Source: an uncultured Oscillospiraceae bacterium | GTDB taxonomy: Bacteria > Bacillota > Clostridia > Oscillospirales > Acutalibacteraceae | Length of the DNA stretch: 64,000 nt | Reading direction: 5' to 3' | NCBI GenBank assembly: GCA_959601025.1 | Contig: CAUGOD010000010.1 | Location: forward strand, 1-64,000 | In this document: piece after piece, positions 42,961-50,577 of the stretch | Layout of the letters: each line of letters starts with the position of its first letter | Position numbering within the stretch: the stretch's first letter is position 1 | Notes under the pieces: generated by a model | What the model saw: the letters and a program-made list of their open reading frames with translations, nothing else | Told to the model about the DNA's origin: nothing | Databases searched by the model: none | Position numbers and translations under genes: made by a program

Positions 42961-43050
42961 AACATCCCTCCGCCGGTATTACCCGGATCAGGTTCAGGGT
43001 TTAGAGCCGCGGGCTCCCTCTCAGCCGGCCGATTCACCAGCACCCCTTGT
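42961..43050 (-). ncRNA. TPP riboswitch (THI element)
   Basis: On the minus strand the aptamer reads GGGGTGCTGG, GGCTGAGAGGGAG, CCCTGAACCTGATCCGGGTA and CCGGCGGAGGGATG, the full conserved THI box in order. It sits behind a consensus promoter and ahead of a terminator and thiT. Confidence 0.97.
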
Positions 43051-43108
43051 CTTTCATGGTGGTAACAGTTCCTTTTTATTTCAGCGCGGGAATTCCGCAC
43101 CGTTTTCT

Positions 43109-43137
43109 ACTATAGCGGTTTTGTCGGGATTTGTCAA
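43109..43137 (-). promoter_or_regulatory. Sigma-A promoter of the thiT riboswitch transcript
   Basis: TTGACA (43137-43132), 17 bases, TATAGT (43114-43109) on the minus strand, 60 bases before the aptamer. Confidence 0.9.
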
Positions 43138-43214
43138 GGCAGGCCGCCCGAACGGCATTTGCCGGTTGTTTCCGATAACCCGGTGGTAAAACAAGAAAAA
43201 ACCGAAACTTTTTC

Positions 43215-43243
43215 TTGACAAGCAGGATAAATCTGCGTATAAT
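43215..43243 (+). promoter_or_regulatory. Sigma-A promoter of tRNA-Arg
   Basis: Perfect TTGACA (43215-43220) and TATAAT (43238-43243) with 17 bases between, 31 bases before the tRNA. Confidence 0.95.
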
Positions 43244-43274
43244 CAATACGTTGCCCGAATACGGGCGGCAGCAT

Positions 43275-43351
43275 GCGCTTGTAGCTCAGCTGGATAGAGT
43301 GACTGGCTACGAACCAGTAGGTCGGGGGTTCGAGTCCCTCCAAGCGCGCCA
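43275..43351 (+). tRNA. tRNA-Arg (anticodon ACG)
   Basis: A 77-nt cloverleaf: acceptor GCGCTTG/CAAGCGC, D-arm, anticodon stem ACTGG/CCAGT with loop CTACGAA, T-arm GGGGG TTCGAGT CCCTC, and an encoded CCA. It is intact. Its 3' part shares a 19-base identical run (43319-43337) with the tRNA fragment at 45189-45207. Confidence 0.97.
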
Positions 43352-43361
43352 GAAACCTTGT

Positions 43362-43418
43362 AGTGATGCGGTTTTTTGAAGTATTCACGGTACTTCTTAA
43401 AGCCGCATCATTTTTTTA
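43362..43418 (+). terminator. Terminator of tRNA-Arg
   Basis: TGATGCGG (43364-43371) pairs with CCGCATCA (43403-43410), with an inner GAAGTA/TACTTC stem, followed by TTTTTTT. Confidence 0.9.
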
Positions 43419-43504
43419 TGTCCATGCGAATTCCTCCCTTTTTCATTTGAATTTTGGTTTCCTGAAACCGTCCGTTGGAAAGGCCATGCTACTACAATCT
43501 GCTA

Positions 43505-44911
43505 CTACTTCTTTTGGGACGTAAACAGTGCAGCTAATAATGTTTTCTGCATTTCAGGACTTTGCATGATTGAGTTCAGGAAAATCCCCTGAGAGTCGCC
43601 GTTCGCCATCATCGCCTGCAGCATATTGGAAAACAACTCTTCGTTTTTCCGGGCGGCTTCTTCTTTGCGGGAATAGAAATCCGCGTCCATCTTATCATGC
43701 AGAACCTGCCGCCTTGCATCGCTTACGTGGGAATAAACATCAACCACCATTTTTGCCGAAGAATGACCGTTTTCGCCCTGAACGGCTTTAATGTCCCCTT
43801 CGCCTACTTCCAGTTTATATTGCGTGGCGGAATGCCGTATGCCATGCACCGGCAGTTCGGGAAAATACAACCCGGATTCTTTCTGCCACTTTACAAACCA
43901 TTCCAGAATTAACTTAGGCTCTATCGGATCGCCGTTTGGAAGGCAAAGTAAAAGGCCGTGGTCGTGATATTCTTCCCCCAGCAGCTCCTTCTGCATTTGG
44001 ATATGCTCAATCCTTTTCCGGATCTCCTGAACCAAGGGATCGCTCAGAAACATAATCCGCGTGCTTTTTTTGGTTTTGGGACGCTTCAGGATCATACAGG
44101 ATTTAGGATCTTTCTTACTACCGACATTGGGAAAGATTTTAATGATGGAATCGCGGGGAACCTTTTGGAGAGCGGCTTTCGTTACCCGCTGCAGCGTCTT
44201 ATCGATAAGAACTTGTTTTTTCCCAAGATTGATGCACTCCAGCGTTATGGCGGCTGCCTCCCCGCTCCGTAGGGAGCCATAGAAAATACGGTGGATAATC
44301 AGATGGAGCAGCGGACGCTCCTCCAAATGCTGCAGAGCCTCTTTAACTAGATCGTCCGTCCAATAGGCCCTTTCTGTATCCGCCTTTTTGGGGATTTCAC
44401 ATTGTACCGGAGATTTGCTTATCAACTCGTACTTTACCGCCATATCAAAAATAGGTTTAACGGCAAAATAAATATCCCGTAGCGTTGACGAGCTTAGATA
44501 TTTTCCCTGGTCTAATGTGTCCTCTTCTTGCGGCTTAACACGAACACCGTTTACAAAAGTTCCCTTTTGCGTTTTTGCGAGAGTTACGAAAAGCTGATCG
44601 ATTTCCTTAGCCGTGACGCTTTGTACTGGTCGGCTACCGATATGAGGCAGAATATGATTCTTAATGGCTGATTCGTACCCGTAATAAGTCTCAGGAGCAA
44701 ATTTCTTTTGTACTGCCATGGTATCCAGCCATTCCCAAGCCATCTCTTCTACCGTTGTTTCATCGGGGGCGATAAACTCGCCCTTTTTCATCAGGTATTC
44801 GATCTCTTTCTTCCGAAGTTCAGCCGATTCAGGCGTATACCCGGATTCCCACTTTTTCTTTTTTGCCTTTGTCCGTTTGTCGTAATAGTAATAGGTGACC
44901 GATGCAACCAA
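43505..44911 (-). CDS. Tyrosine-type phage integrase, N-terminally truncated
   Basis: A 468-residue frame with a core-binding domain (about 50-150) and a catalytic domain holding Arg in GSLRSGEAAAI, the HGIRHS box (H and R), GHSSAKMVVDVYSHV (His and nucleophile Tyr). The only available start is TTG at 44911 with an in-frame stop just upstream, and the frame opens in the middle of what should be the arm-binding domain (VTYYYYDKRTKAKKKKWE). The first 15-20 residues appear to be missing, cut exactly where an opposing recombinase fragment begins. It is probably a recent pseudogene, though translation from an internal ATG about 40 residues in is possible. Confidence 0.85.
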   Translation of the reverse strand: MVASVTYYYYDKRTKAKKKKWESGYTPESAELRKKEIEYLMKKGEFIAPDETTVEEMAWEWLDTMAVQKKFAPETYYGYESAIKNHILPHIGSRPVQSVTAKEIDQLFVTLAKTQKGTFVNGVRVKPQEEDTLDQGKYLSSSTLRDIYFAVKPIFDMAVKYELISKSPVQCEIPKKADTERAYWTDDLVKEALQHLEERPLLHLIIHRIFYGSLRSGEAAAITLECINLGKKQVLIDKTLQRVTKAALQKVPRDSIIKIFPNVGSKKDPKSCMILKRPKTKKSTRIMFLSDPLVQEIRKRIEHIQMQKELLGEEYHDHGLLLCLPNGDPIEPKLILEWFVKWQKESGLYFPELPVHGIRHSATQYKLEVGEGDIKAVQGENGHSSAKMVVDVYSHVSDARRQVLHDKMDADFYSRKEEAARKNEELFSNMLQAMMANGDSQGIFLNSIMQSPEMQKTLLAALFTSQKK

Positions 44912-45065
44912 TTTATACTACGCCGGCATCGATTTAAGAACGGCGCAATATCTTCTTGGGCATAGCAGCATACAAATGACGGCGCAGATTTATACACACT
45001 TAGAGCACACAGACGGACTAGCCGTTGCCGACAAAATAAATGCGCAATTTTCCTCTATAGGCTGA
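44895..45065 (+). pseudogene. C-terminal fragment of a second tyrosine recombinase
   Basis: Reading the plus strand from about 44901 gives LYYAGIDLRTAQYLLGHSS then IQMTAQIYTHLE and a stop at 45063-45065. This is the last ~50 residues of an integrase: the LLGHSS box and the nucleophile Tyr in IYTHLE are both present. No start or upstream catalytic part exists; an in-frame stop lies at 44892. It abuts the 5' end of the minus-strand integrase, so the two were probably joined by a rearrangement near 44,910. Confidence 0.8.
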
Positions 45066-45173
45066 CTACTTTTTGACTACCACGGCCCATCTCTCTACAA
45101 ATTTTAAAACGAAAAAATCGAGTATTTAAGCCGATTTTTGCGGATATAGGCGGATGAAAAAAGGCAAAAAATT

Positions 45174-45221
45174 TGATTCGTAATCAGCAGGTCGGGGGTT
45201 CGAGTCCGTCCACCAGCTCCA
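45174..45221 (+). pseudogene. 3' half of a tRNA-Thr (CGT)
   Basis: The sequence gives half of the anticodon stem-loop (TGATTCGTAATCAG, anticodon CGT), the variable loop, an intact T-arm (GGGGG TTCGAGT CCGTC), acceptor strand CACCAGC, T and CCA. The 5' half (expected to start GCTGGTG) is absent: the preceding bases are AT-rich and unrelated. This is the classic scar of an att site for an element that integrates in a tRNA gene. A terminator follows. Confidence 0.85.
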
Positions 45222-45223
45222 AT

Positions 45224-45267
45224 AGAAACCTGCATGAACATTAGGTTTATACGGGTTTCTTTTTTTA
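45224..45267 (+). terminator. Terminator after the tRNA-Thr fragment
   Basis: AGAAACC pairs with GGGTTTCT with an extra GGTTT nearby, followed by TTTTTTT. It presumably served the once-intact tRNA-Thr gene. Confidence 0.75.
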
Positions 45268-45359
45268 TATCCTGATAAACCGACAAAAGGCGATTAAGGC
45301 GAACAGATACCCGAAATATGAGCGCGAACATCATGGATAATCCATACACCTCTGTTCCG

Positions 45360-45589
45360 TAACGTCCCATTATTACTCTCCTTTCGGCAATAGATATTGA
45401 GCAGCATTCGCAGCTTCCACCAGATAGCGGGTTGCCGCATGTGAGAGAATTTTCAGGTCGGGATAATCGTTTTTTATGGCTCAGTTTTGGTACGGCCTCC
45501 ATGGATAGTGAATCCACGGTGATCCCATAAACCACGCGGGTTTTGTCAAGTGACACGTGAATGGATAAGAGATCCATCCCTTTGGCCAA
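45360..45589 (-). pseudogene. Decayed ORF, unknown
   Basis: On the minus strand a protein-like frame starts MAKGMDLLSIHVSLDKTRVV and is interrupted at a run of six A (about 45465-45475). The neighbouring frame continues with LKILSHAATRYLVEAANAAQ and stops at 45374-45376. The following AAAGGAGAGTAATAATG would start another short frame that runs into the tRNA fragment. The family is not recognised. The longer ORF through this region (45104-45589) includes the tRNA fragment and is not a real protein. Confidence 0.4.
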
Positions 45590-45764
45590 TATACCAGTTC
45601 GAAATTCCGAGAGTTCTCCATTTCCGTGATCTCCTGGATCGCTTGGCTTTTAAATCTTATGTTAGGTTCATTTCAAATACCATCATGAAAAAACGGCAGC
45701 ATTTTTTGACTAGAGCAGCGGAGCATGCTATGGCAAAGCCAGCGCTCTGTGGACGGCATGCTGC

Positions 45765-45834
45765 GCGGGGGTAGTTCAGCGGCAGAATCTCAGCCCCTCA
45801 AATAGCTCATGCTGGTTTGATTCCAACCATTCCA
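45765..45834 (+). pseudogene. Degenerate tRNA-like sequence (Gly-like)
   Basis: GCGGGGGTAGTTCAGCGGCA is a normal acceptor/D-arm start with a good GTTC/GAAT D-stem, and a T-arm-like TGGTTTGATTCCAACCA and CCA end follow. The anticodon arm (CAGCCCCTCAAATAGCT) carries an insertion and does not close, and the 3' acceptor strand is missing. It resembles a decayed tRNA-Gly and lies just before a terminator. Confidence 0.5.
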
Positions 45835-45843
45835 GTCAAAACG

Positions 45844-45895
45844 AAAGCACCGAAAACCCGTTGTTTCATACGGGCTGACGGTGCTTTCTGTTTTC
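45844..45895 (+). terminator. Terminator after the tRNA-like pseudogene
   Basis: AAAGCACCG pairs with CGGTGCTTT with an inner ACCCGT/ACGGG stem, followed by CTGTTTTC. Confidence 0.75.
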
Positions 45896-45984
45896 TATTT
45901 CTTGACACGATTTCCGGTTTATACCCACAATTAGACCCAAATAAAACCAAGACGACAGGTGCAACGCAGGTTTTGATTTCGTTC

Positions 45985-46150
45985 GTATCCACGTGGTGTA
46001 GATTTCCGTCACGCCGTCGGCGCTGTGGCCTAGAGTCTTCTGAGTCTCACGAAGACTGGCCCGCCCTTTAACAGATATGTGGCATAAGTATGACGGCACT
46101 TATGCAGAGACGCAAAAGGTCCCGAGGCCGCTCCTGCTTTTGCAGCTCCG
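45985..46150 (-). pseudogene. Frameshifted C-terminal fragment of a third tyrosine recombinase
   Basis: On the minus strand one frame encodes HKCRHTYATYLLKGG (46104 downward), the His-x-x-Arg box of an integrase. After a one-base shift near AAGGGCGGGCC the other frame continues LRETQKTLGHSADGVTEIYT, the GH box and catalytic Tyr region. Both belong to one former gene. It overlaps no other feature and lies just beyond the 3' end of the DUF4091 gene. Confidence 0.72.
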
Positions 46151-46207
46151 TATGGAGTGAGAGAAAAGCCTTGCTTATACGGCATTTCGAGCTGATATGG
46201 ACAGCTG

Positions 46208-47848
46208 CTACGAAAGACGGCACTGGATCTCCGCATTCAGCATTTGCCGGAACCGCAGCAGGAAATCTGCGTCGTGCGGGTACTGACGGAAGGTCATGCC
46301 AGCTTCGCACCGCTCCAGAAAAGCCAGCGTTTCTTTCCGGCCGGCCAGATCCTCCAGCAGACAGAGGGCTCGATGATCTTGCAGCGCGTCGCGGAACACC
46401 GACAGCCGCAGGGATTCTGTGCAGCCCTCTCCCTCGGGATAAACCGAAAACGGGTCGCCCGAAGGGAAGGCCCGCCCTCCGTCGGTGCAGGCGTAGGGAT
46501 CCACCTCCTCCAGAGAAAACTGGGTATTGTAGAAGTTATATCCCCATTGCAAAATGCCCTTGAGCCCGAATTTGTAGCACAGCAGGCCGGCAATCCGATT
46601 GCGGTAGGAGGGCATGGCGAGGAAACGATTGGGCACCTCCGTATACTGTCCGCAGCAGTAATAGCCCCACATCGGGGAAACCTGCTTTTCCAGAAAGGGC
46701 TCGATATGATTCAGTGCCACCACCGGATCGCTAATCGCGCTTTGCTGATAGATCTCGTAATCCGATATGGCGTCCATCACCGGATAACCCGGCAGGTATT
46801 GTTTTAGAAGCGCGGCGGCAGCGATATACGCCTGTAAATGCTCCTTTCCCGGCTCATCCGACACGTGAAGGTAGCAGCTCTCCGCCGCCCCCTCGCGGTG
46901 AAGGAAGTCATTAAGCGCCGGCAGGAACGCCGAGAGAAAACGCCGATATTCCTCACCGTCACCGGGGGTATCCCAGCCGAAAATTCGGGTCGTAGCTCCA
47001 CATTTCCCGAACGACGCCATGATTTTTGGGGTGCATTTTGCGCCCCATTGGGTGAAGAAATGGGAGAGCTCAAACCGTGTGATTCCGCAGCGGCGGGCCA
47101 TGGCAAACCAACGGGAGAGCCGGTCGAAGCCAAAGCGGTACAGGCCGTCCTCGACCGTCACCTCGACGAGCTGGCAAGTCAGCCGCTCGCCGCCTGCCTG
47201 CGTATCCAGCGGCGGGGTGAACAGCGGTGTATATAGAAGGTTAATCCCGTAATCCGCCGCCATTTTCACATAACGCTCCAACAGCGCCCAGAACCGCTCG
47301 CTGAACATTTCCGCGCCGTGATATTGCGCAATACAGTCACAGTGCAGCCATTGAGTGAATAACAGGCGCTGTTCCGGCAGAGAAATGGGGAGCACCGTCA
47401 GCTTCACCGAATCGGAGACGGTCTCCCCATCCGCTGTCAGCGAGACATGGATTTCGTGATCCCCGGCGGGGAGATCCGTCCCCCGGCCGTCCAGCGTCAG
47501 CCACAGGCTTTCCCAGCGACGCGGCAGATACCGCACCGTGTTCCCGCTGAGTGTACTCAGCACGTCGGGAACCATTCCCGGCTCTGTAAGCAGATAATCG
47601 TCCGCCTGCTCATAGCACGGAAATTCACAGGGAACCAGGCCCACCTGTTTGACCGTGATATAGGGGGCGAGTACCCCCTTGACCGTGATCGCCGCTTCAC
47701 ATCGGCCCCAGTTCTCTTTGTCGGCGAAAAAGGAGGCCTGCCAGGAAAAGCATTCGTTCTGGAAAAGGGATGCGGCGTTAAATGCGCTCTCCGGCGCCTT
47801 GTAAGGGAACACCTTTTCCAGCGAGTGGATCATTTTCAACTGCAGCAT
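46208..47848 (-). CDS. DUF4091 / GH123-like glycoside hydrolase domain protein
   Basis: A 546-residue cytoplasmic-looking protein (no signal peptide): an N-terminal beta-sandwich of ~150 residues, then a TIM-barrel-like region with FELSHFFTQWGAKCTPKIMA, SCYLHVSDEPGKEH (an acidic pair as in GH123-type catalysis) and the C-terminal DUF4091 signature around KGILQWGYNFYN...DPYACTDGG. Relatives act on N-acetylhexosamine glycans or are uncharacterised. ATG 47848 follows AGGAGG by 7 bases. It is divergent from the AraC regulator, which probably controls both directions. Confidence 0.85.
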   Translation of the reverse strand: MLQLKMIHSLEKVFPYKAPESAFNAASLFQNECFSWQASFFADKENWGRCEAAITVKGVLAPYITVKQVGLVPCEFPCYEQADDYLLTEPGMVPDVLSTLSGNTVRYLPRRWESLWLTLDGRGTDLPAGDHEIHVSLTADGETVSDSVKLTVLPISLPEQRLLFTQWLHCDCIAQYHGAEMFSERFWALLERYVKMAADYGINLLYTPLFTPPLDTQAGGERLTCQLVEVTVEDGLYRFGFDRLSRWFAMARRCGITRFELSHFFTQWGAKCTPKIMASFGKCGATTRIFGWDTPGDGEEYRRFLSAFLPALNDFLHREGAAESCYLHVSDEPGKEHLQAYIAAAALLKQYLPGYPVMDAISDYEIYQQSAISDPVVALNHIEPFLEKQVSPMWGYYCCGQYTEVPNRFLAMPSYRNRIAGLLCYKFGLKGILQWGYNFYNTQFSLEEVDPYACTDGGRAFPSGDPFSVYPEGEGCTESLRLSVFRDALQDHRALCLLEDLAGRKETLAFLERCEAGMTFRQYPHDADFLLRFRQMLNAEIQCRLS

Positions 47849-47924
47849 ACATTTACCTCCTGTTTAGATGGTCCGATCTGGCCGCAGACGGCGTGCCGGA
47901 TACGGCCATCCCTGATTTACGCCT

Positions 47925-47953
47925 ATTATAGAAGAACCATCCGCCAAAGGCAA
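47925..47953 (-). promoter_or_regulatory. Promoter of the DUF4091 gene
   Basis: TTGCCT (47953-47948), 17 bases, TATAAT (47930-47925) on the minus strand. The 47849-48262 divergent region has no gene; between the two promoters it is AT-rich and may hold regulator sites. Confidence 0.75.
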
Positions 47954-48126
47954 TAGATGATTTGGTGCGGGAATAAAGCGGCACCCCCTTGATGGCCGAA
48001 AAATTCGACAATAAATCGAAACTGGCAAATGAGCTTTCAAAAAACATACGGGGCGGTATACACTTTGGTTTCCAATATTTTACTGAAAAATAGCTTGAAA
48101 GTTAGCCACATTTCGAAACCGATGCA

Positions 48127-48135
48127 TGTTATACT
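48127..48135 (+). promoter_or_regulatory. Extended -10 promoter of araC
   Basis: TGTTATACT: TATACT at 48130-48135 with TG one base upstream. The -35 is weak, which fits an activator-dependent promoter. Confidence 0.5.
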
Positions 48136-48262
48136 AAAAATGCAAAAAGGATCCGTTTTTCAGGATGGATATTAGGCGAAATGCCGATGGTTATCCATGC
48201 TTATCGTTGGACCCTCGTCATACAGAGGGATGCCCCATTTTGAAAAGCGGGGAGGTAAGACG

Positions 48263-49126
48263 GTGATCTATACGCTGACGGCGGCTGGAAGCCATGTGCA
48301 TGCCCCTACACATTATGTGCTGCCGCAAAAGCATGCGGAATGTGAAATGATTTATTACCACTCTGCGCAGGGAGAAACCACCGTAGCGCACGAAACCTAC
48401 GTTTTTTCTTCGGGCAGCCTGGTGGTTATTCCTCCGAACATGGAACACGACGAGCTGGTTAAAAGCCCGGGAAGGGTTATTTATTGCCGCTTTATCGGAA
48501 CTAACGGAACTTCCCCCTTTAACACTCCCTTGTTTTTTGAGACGATGCCGAATCATGAAACGGTTTTTGCCATATTGTCCAAGATTGTTGACGAAAAAGT
48601 CTGCCGGAGAAGAGGGTACACGGAGTATGTGGATGCGCTTCTCCAGCAGCTGGTTTTGGAGATCGAGCGGATAGCCTGCAGGACCAAATATCCGGACGTG
48701 GTGGCGCGGGTTGCCCATTATATCCAAAGCACCTATCATGAGAATATTGATTTTGAGCGGCTCAGCGAAAGCTATGGTTACTCCTTAAGCCATTTGCGTC
48801 ATGTGTTTAAAAAAGAAAAAAGGATCTCGCTTTATCAATATCTTGTGGACGTCCGCATGGGTGAGGCCAAACGGTACTTGAATTCTACGTCGCTGTCCAT
48901 CCAGAAAATCGCCTCCTTGTGCGGGTATAAGGAGACTAATTTTGTGGCCATGTTCAGCCGTAAGTTTGGAATTACGCCGATGCAGTACCGGATGCTGTTC
49001 TGTTCCGAAAGCGGCGATGTTGTGATCTTGAAAAAGGAAGAGCCCACTTTTTCTGACGGCGGCCGGGCTCCCTTATGCGAAGAAGATCCGCCCGCGGAAG
49101 CGGCGATTGACGAAGTGGAGGAGTGA
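48263..49126 (+). CDS. AraC-family transcriptional regulator
   Basis: A 287-residue regulator with an N-terminal cupin-like sensor (HAPTHYVLPQKHAECEMIYY, SGSLVVIPPNMEHDEL) and two C-terminal helix-turn-helices (IDFERLSESYGYSLSHLRHV and SIQKIASLCGYKETNFVAMF, then FGITPMQYR). The acidic tail is unusual. GTG at 48263 has GGGGAGG at a 7-base spacing and is chosen over upstream ATGs at 48197 and 48230. It heads the plus-strand transport locus and is divergent from the DUF4091 gene, so it is the likely sugar-responsive activator. Confidence 0.9.
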   Translation: MIYTLTAAGSHVHAPTHYVLPQKHAECEMIYYHSAQGETTVAHETYVFSSGSLVVIPPNMEHDELVKSPGRVIYCRFIGTNGTSPFNTPLFFETMPNHETVFAILSKIVDEKVCRRRGYTEYVDALLQQLVLEIERIACRTKYPDVVARVAHYIQSTYHENIDFERLSESYGYSLSHLRHVFKKEKRISLYQYLVDVRMGEAKRYLNSTSLSIQKIASLCGYKETNFVAMFSRKFGITPMQYRMLFCSESGDVVILKKEEPTFSDGGRAPLCEEDPPAEAAIDEVEE

Positions 49127-49206
49127 TGACCGGAAGAGAGCTTAACGGCGGGTTACAGCAGGCTATCGTTCAAGATTTCTATTACGATAATAAGGGGATG
49201 GTTTTT

Positions 49207-50529
49207 ATGAATTGCAGAATTCTGAGTGTTTTGGCGGCTCTGGCTATCTTCGCTCTGATAGGAACTGCCTGCAAACCGTCGAGCGGAGCGTCCAGCGGTA
49301 ATACGCCGGGGACGGGGAAGGATGATTTTTACAGCGACCTGCAGGGGACGACGCTTCGCGTCGCTTCCGAAGGCTCGCTGGATGAATTGACCGAAGACAT
49401 GATCCATGAGTTTGAGACAAAATACGGCTGTACCGTAGAATTTGAAAATTATGGCGGAGAATGGTCGACCAAAATCTATCAGCTTATCAACAGCGGGAAT
49501 CCACCGGACACGATGATTGTCACGGATAATACCTATTTGACATATCTTGCACGCAATATGATGGAACCGCTGGATGGGCTTTATGACCCGTCGGATCCGA
49601 TCTGGAACATGGACATGATCAAGAACTTCCAGTTTGACGGAAAAACCTATTGCGTGGCGCGCCAGGATGAAGATTACATCTTCTACATTTATTTTAATCA
49701 GACAATGTTCGAGAATGTCGGCGAAAAGACACCTGCGGAATATGCGGCAGAGGGTAACTGGAACTTCGATACCTTTACCGAGGTGGCTGCCAAATTCGTC
49801 AAGGACACGGACAACGACGGTATCTCCAACCAACGGGGATACGGGACGTGGTATTGGGATCTGTTCATTTTTGCCAATGGCGGCCGGAGCATTGAGATTG
49901 GTGAAAATGGGAGCATTGAACTTACCCTGGATCATCCCAATGAGCTCAAGGGACTCCAAATGATGCAGGATTTGCAGAGCAAGTACCGTTCCTTTGACCA
50001 TGGCCAGCCCTATTGGCGGGAGGATTTCATGGCCGGCAACGTGGCCATGATCGCGGAGCGGCCGTGGCAGGCGATGGGCAGCTATGACGTGTACAACAAT
50101 GTGAATTTTGAGATTGGCATCGCGCCGTTCCCGCTTGGACCGGATGCGGATGAAAATACGGCGCCGGCTATGCTGTATGCCTGGGGAGTTCCCGCAGGTG
50201 CCAAGAACGCCAAGGGTGCGGTAGCCTGGTATAAGTTCCAGACGGAGTACAATACCGCCCATGCGAACGATCCCGCGGTGGTGGATAATCGCAAACGCAC
50301 GTATAAGGATGACGAAACCTACGCGTATATCAAGGAATTCAACCGTACCCATACGCCTAACGGCTCCTTTATATATGGTCTTCCCGACTGGTGGAGCCAG
50401 CGTTGGATTCTGTGGGAGGATATCTTTAACAACGGGGTACCGCCGGCAACAGCGGTTGCCTCCCACCGCTCGTTTATTGAAAGCAAAATGAAATCCATTG
50501 TTGATCTCATTAACGCCGATGCTTCTTAA
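49207..50529 (+). CDS. Extracellular solute-binding lipoprotein (CUT1 sugar transporter)
   Basis: A 440-residue family 1 solute-binding protein. It has a signal peptide with Cys at residue 22 (IGTAC; the lipobox is imperfect), a Gly/Ser linker, then the binding fold (TLRVASEGSLDELTEDMIHE, SGNPPDTMIVTD, FDGKTYCVARQDE, MAGNVAMIAERPWQ). It should capture an oligosaccharide for the permeases encoded downstream. ATG 49207 follows AGGGG by 9 bases; the frame opens at 49123. It lies 80 bases after araC. Confidence 0.9.
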   Translation: MNCRILSVLAALAIFALIGTACKPSSGASSGNTPGTGKDDFYSDLQGTTLRVASEGSLDELTEDMIHEFETKYGCTVEFENYGGEWSTKIYQLINSGNPPDTMIVTDNTYLTYLARNMMEPLDGLYDPSDPIWNMDMIKNFQFDGKTYCVARQDEDYIFYIYFNQTMFENVGEKTPAEYAAEGNWNFDTFTEVAAKFVKDTDNDGISNQRGYGTWYWDLFIFANGGRSIEIGENGSIELTLDHPNELKGLQMMQDLQSKYRSFDHGQPYWREDFMAGNVAMIAERPWQAMGSYDVYNNVNFEIGIAPFPLGPDADENTAPAMLYAWGVPAGAKNAKGAVAWYKFQTEYNTAHANDPAVVDNRKRTYKDDETYAYIKEFNRTHTPNGSFIYGLPDWWSQRWILWEDIFNNGVPPATAVASHRSFIESKMKSIVDLINADAS

Positions 50530-50577
50530 ATTGAAGGAGAACTCCGAAATACTTGCGATGAAAGGATGACAGAGTCC

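Noticed and set aside
43275..43351. tRNA-Arg as a damaged attachment site
   Set aside because: All stems pair, the CCA is encoded and a perfect promoter and terminator flank it, so it is treated as functional even if it was used as a target.
45104..45589. 161-codon minus-strand ORF through the tRNA-Thr fragment
   Set aside because: Part of its translation comes from the tRNA T-arm (the familiar GAGGRTRTPDLL artefact). Only the 45360-45589 part looks like a decayed gene.
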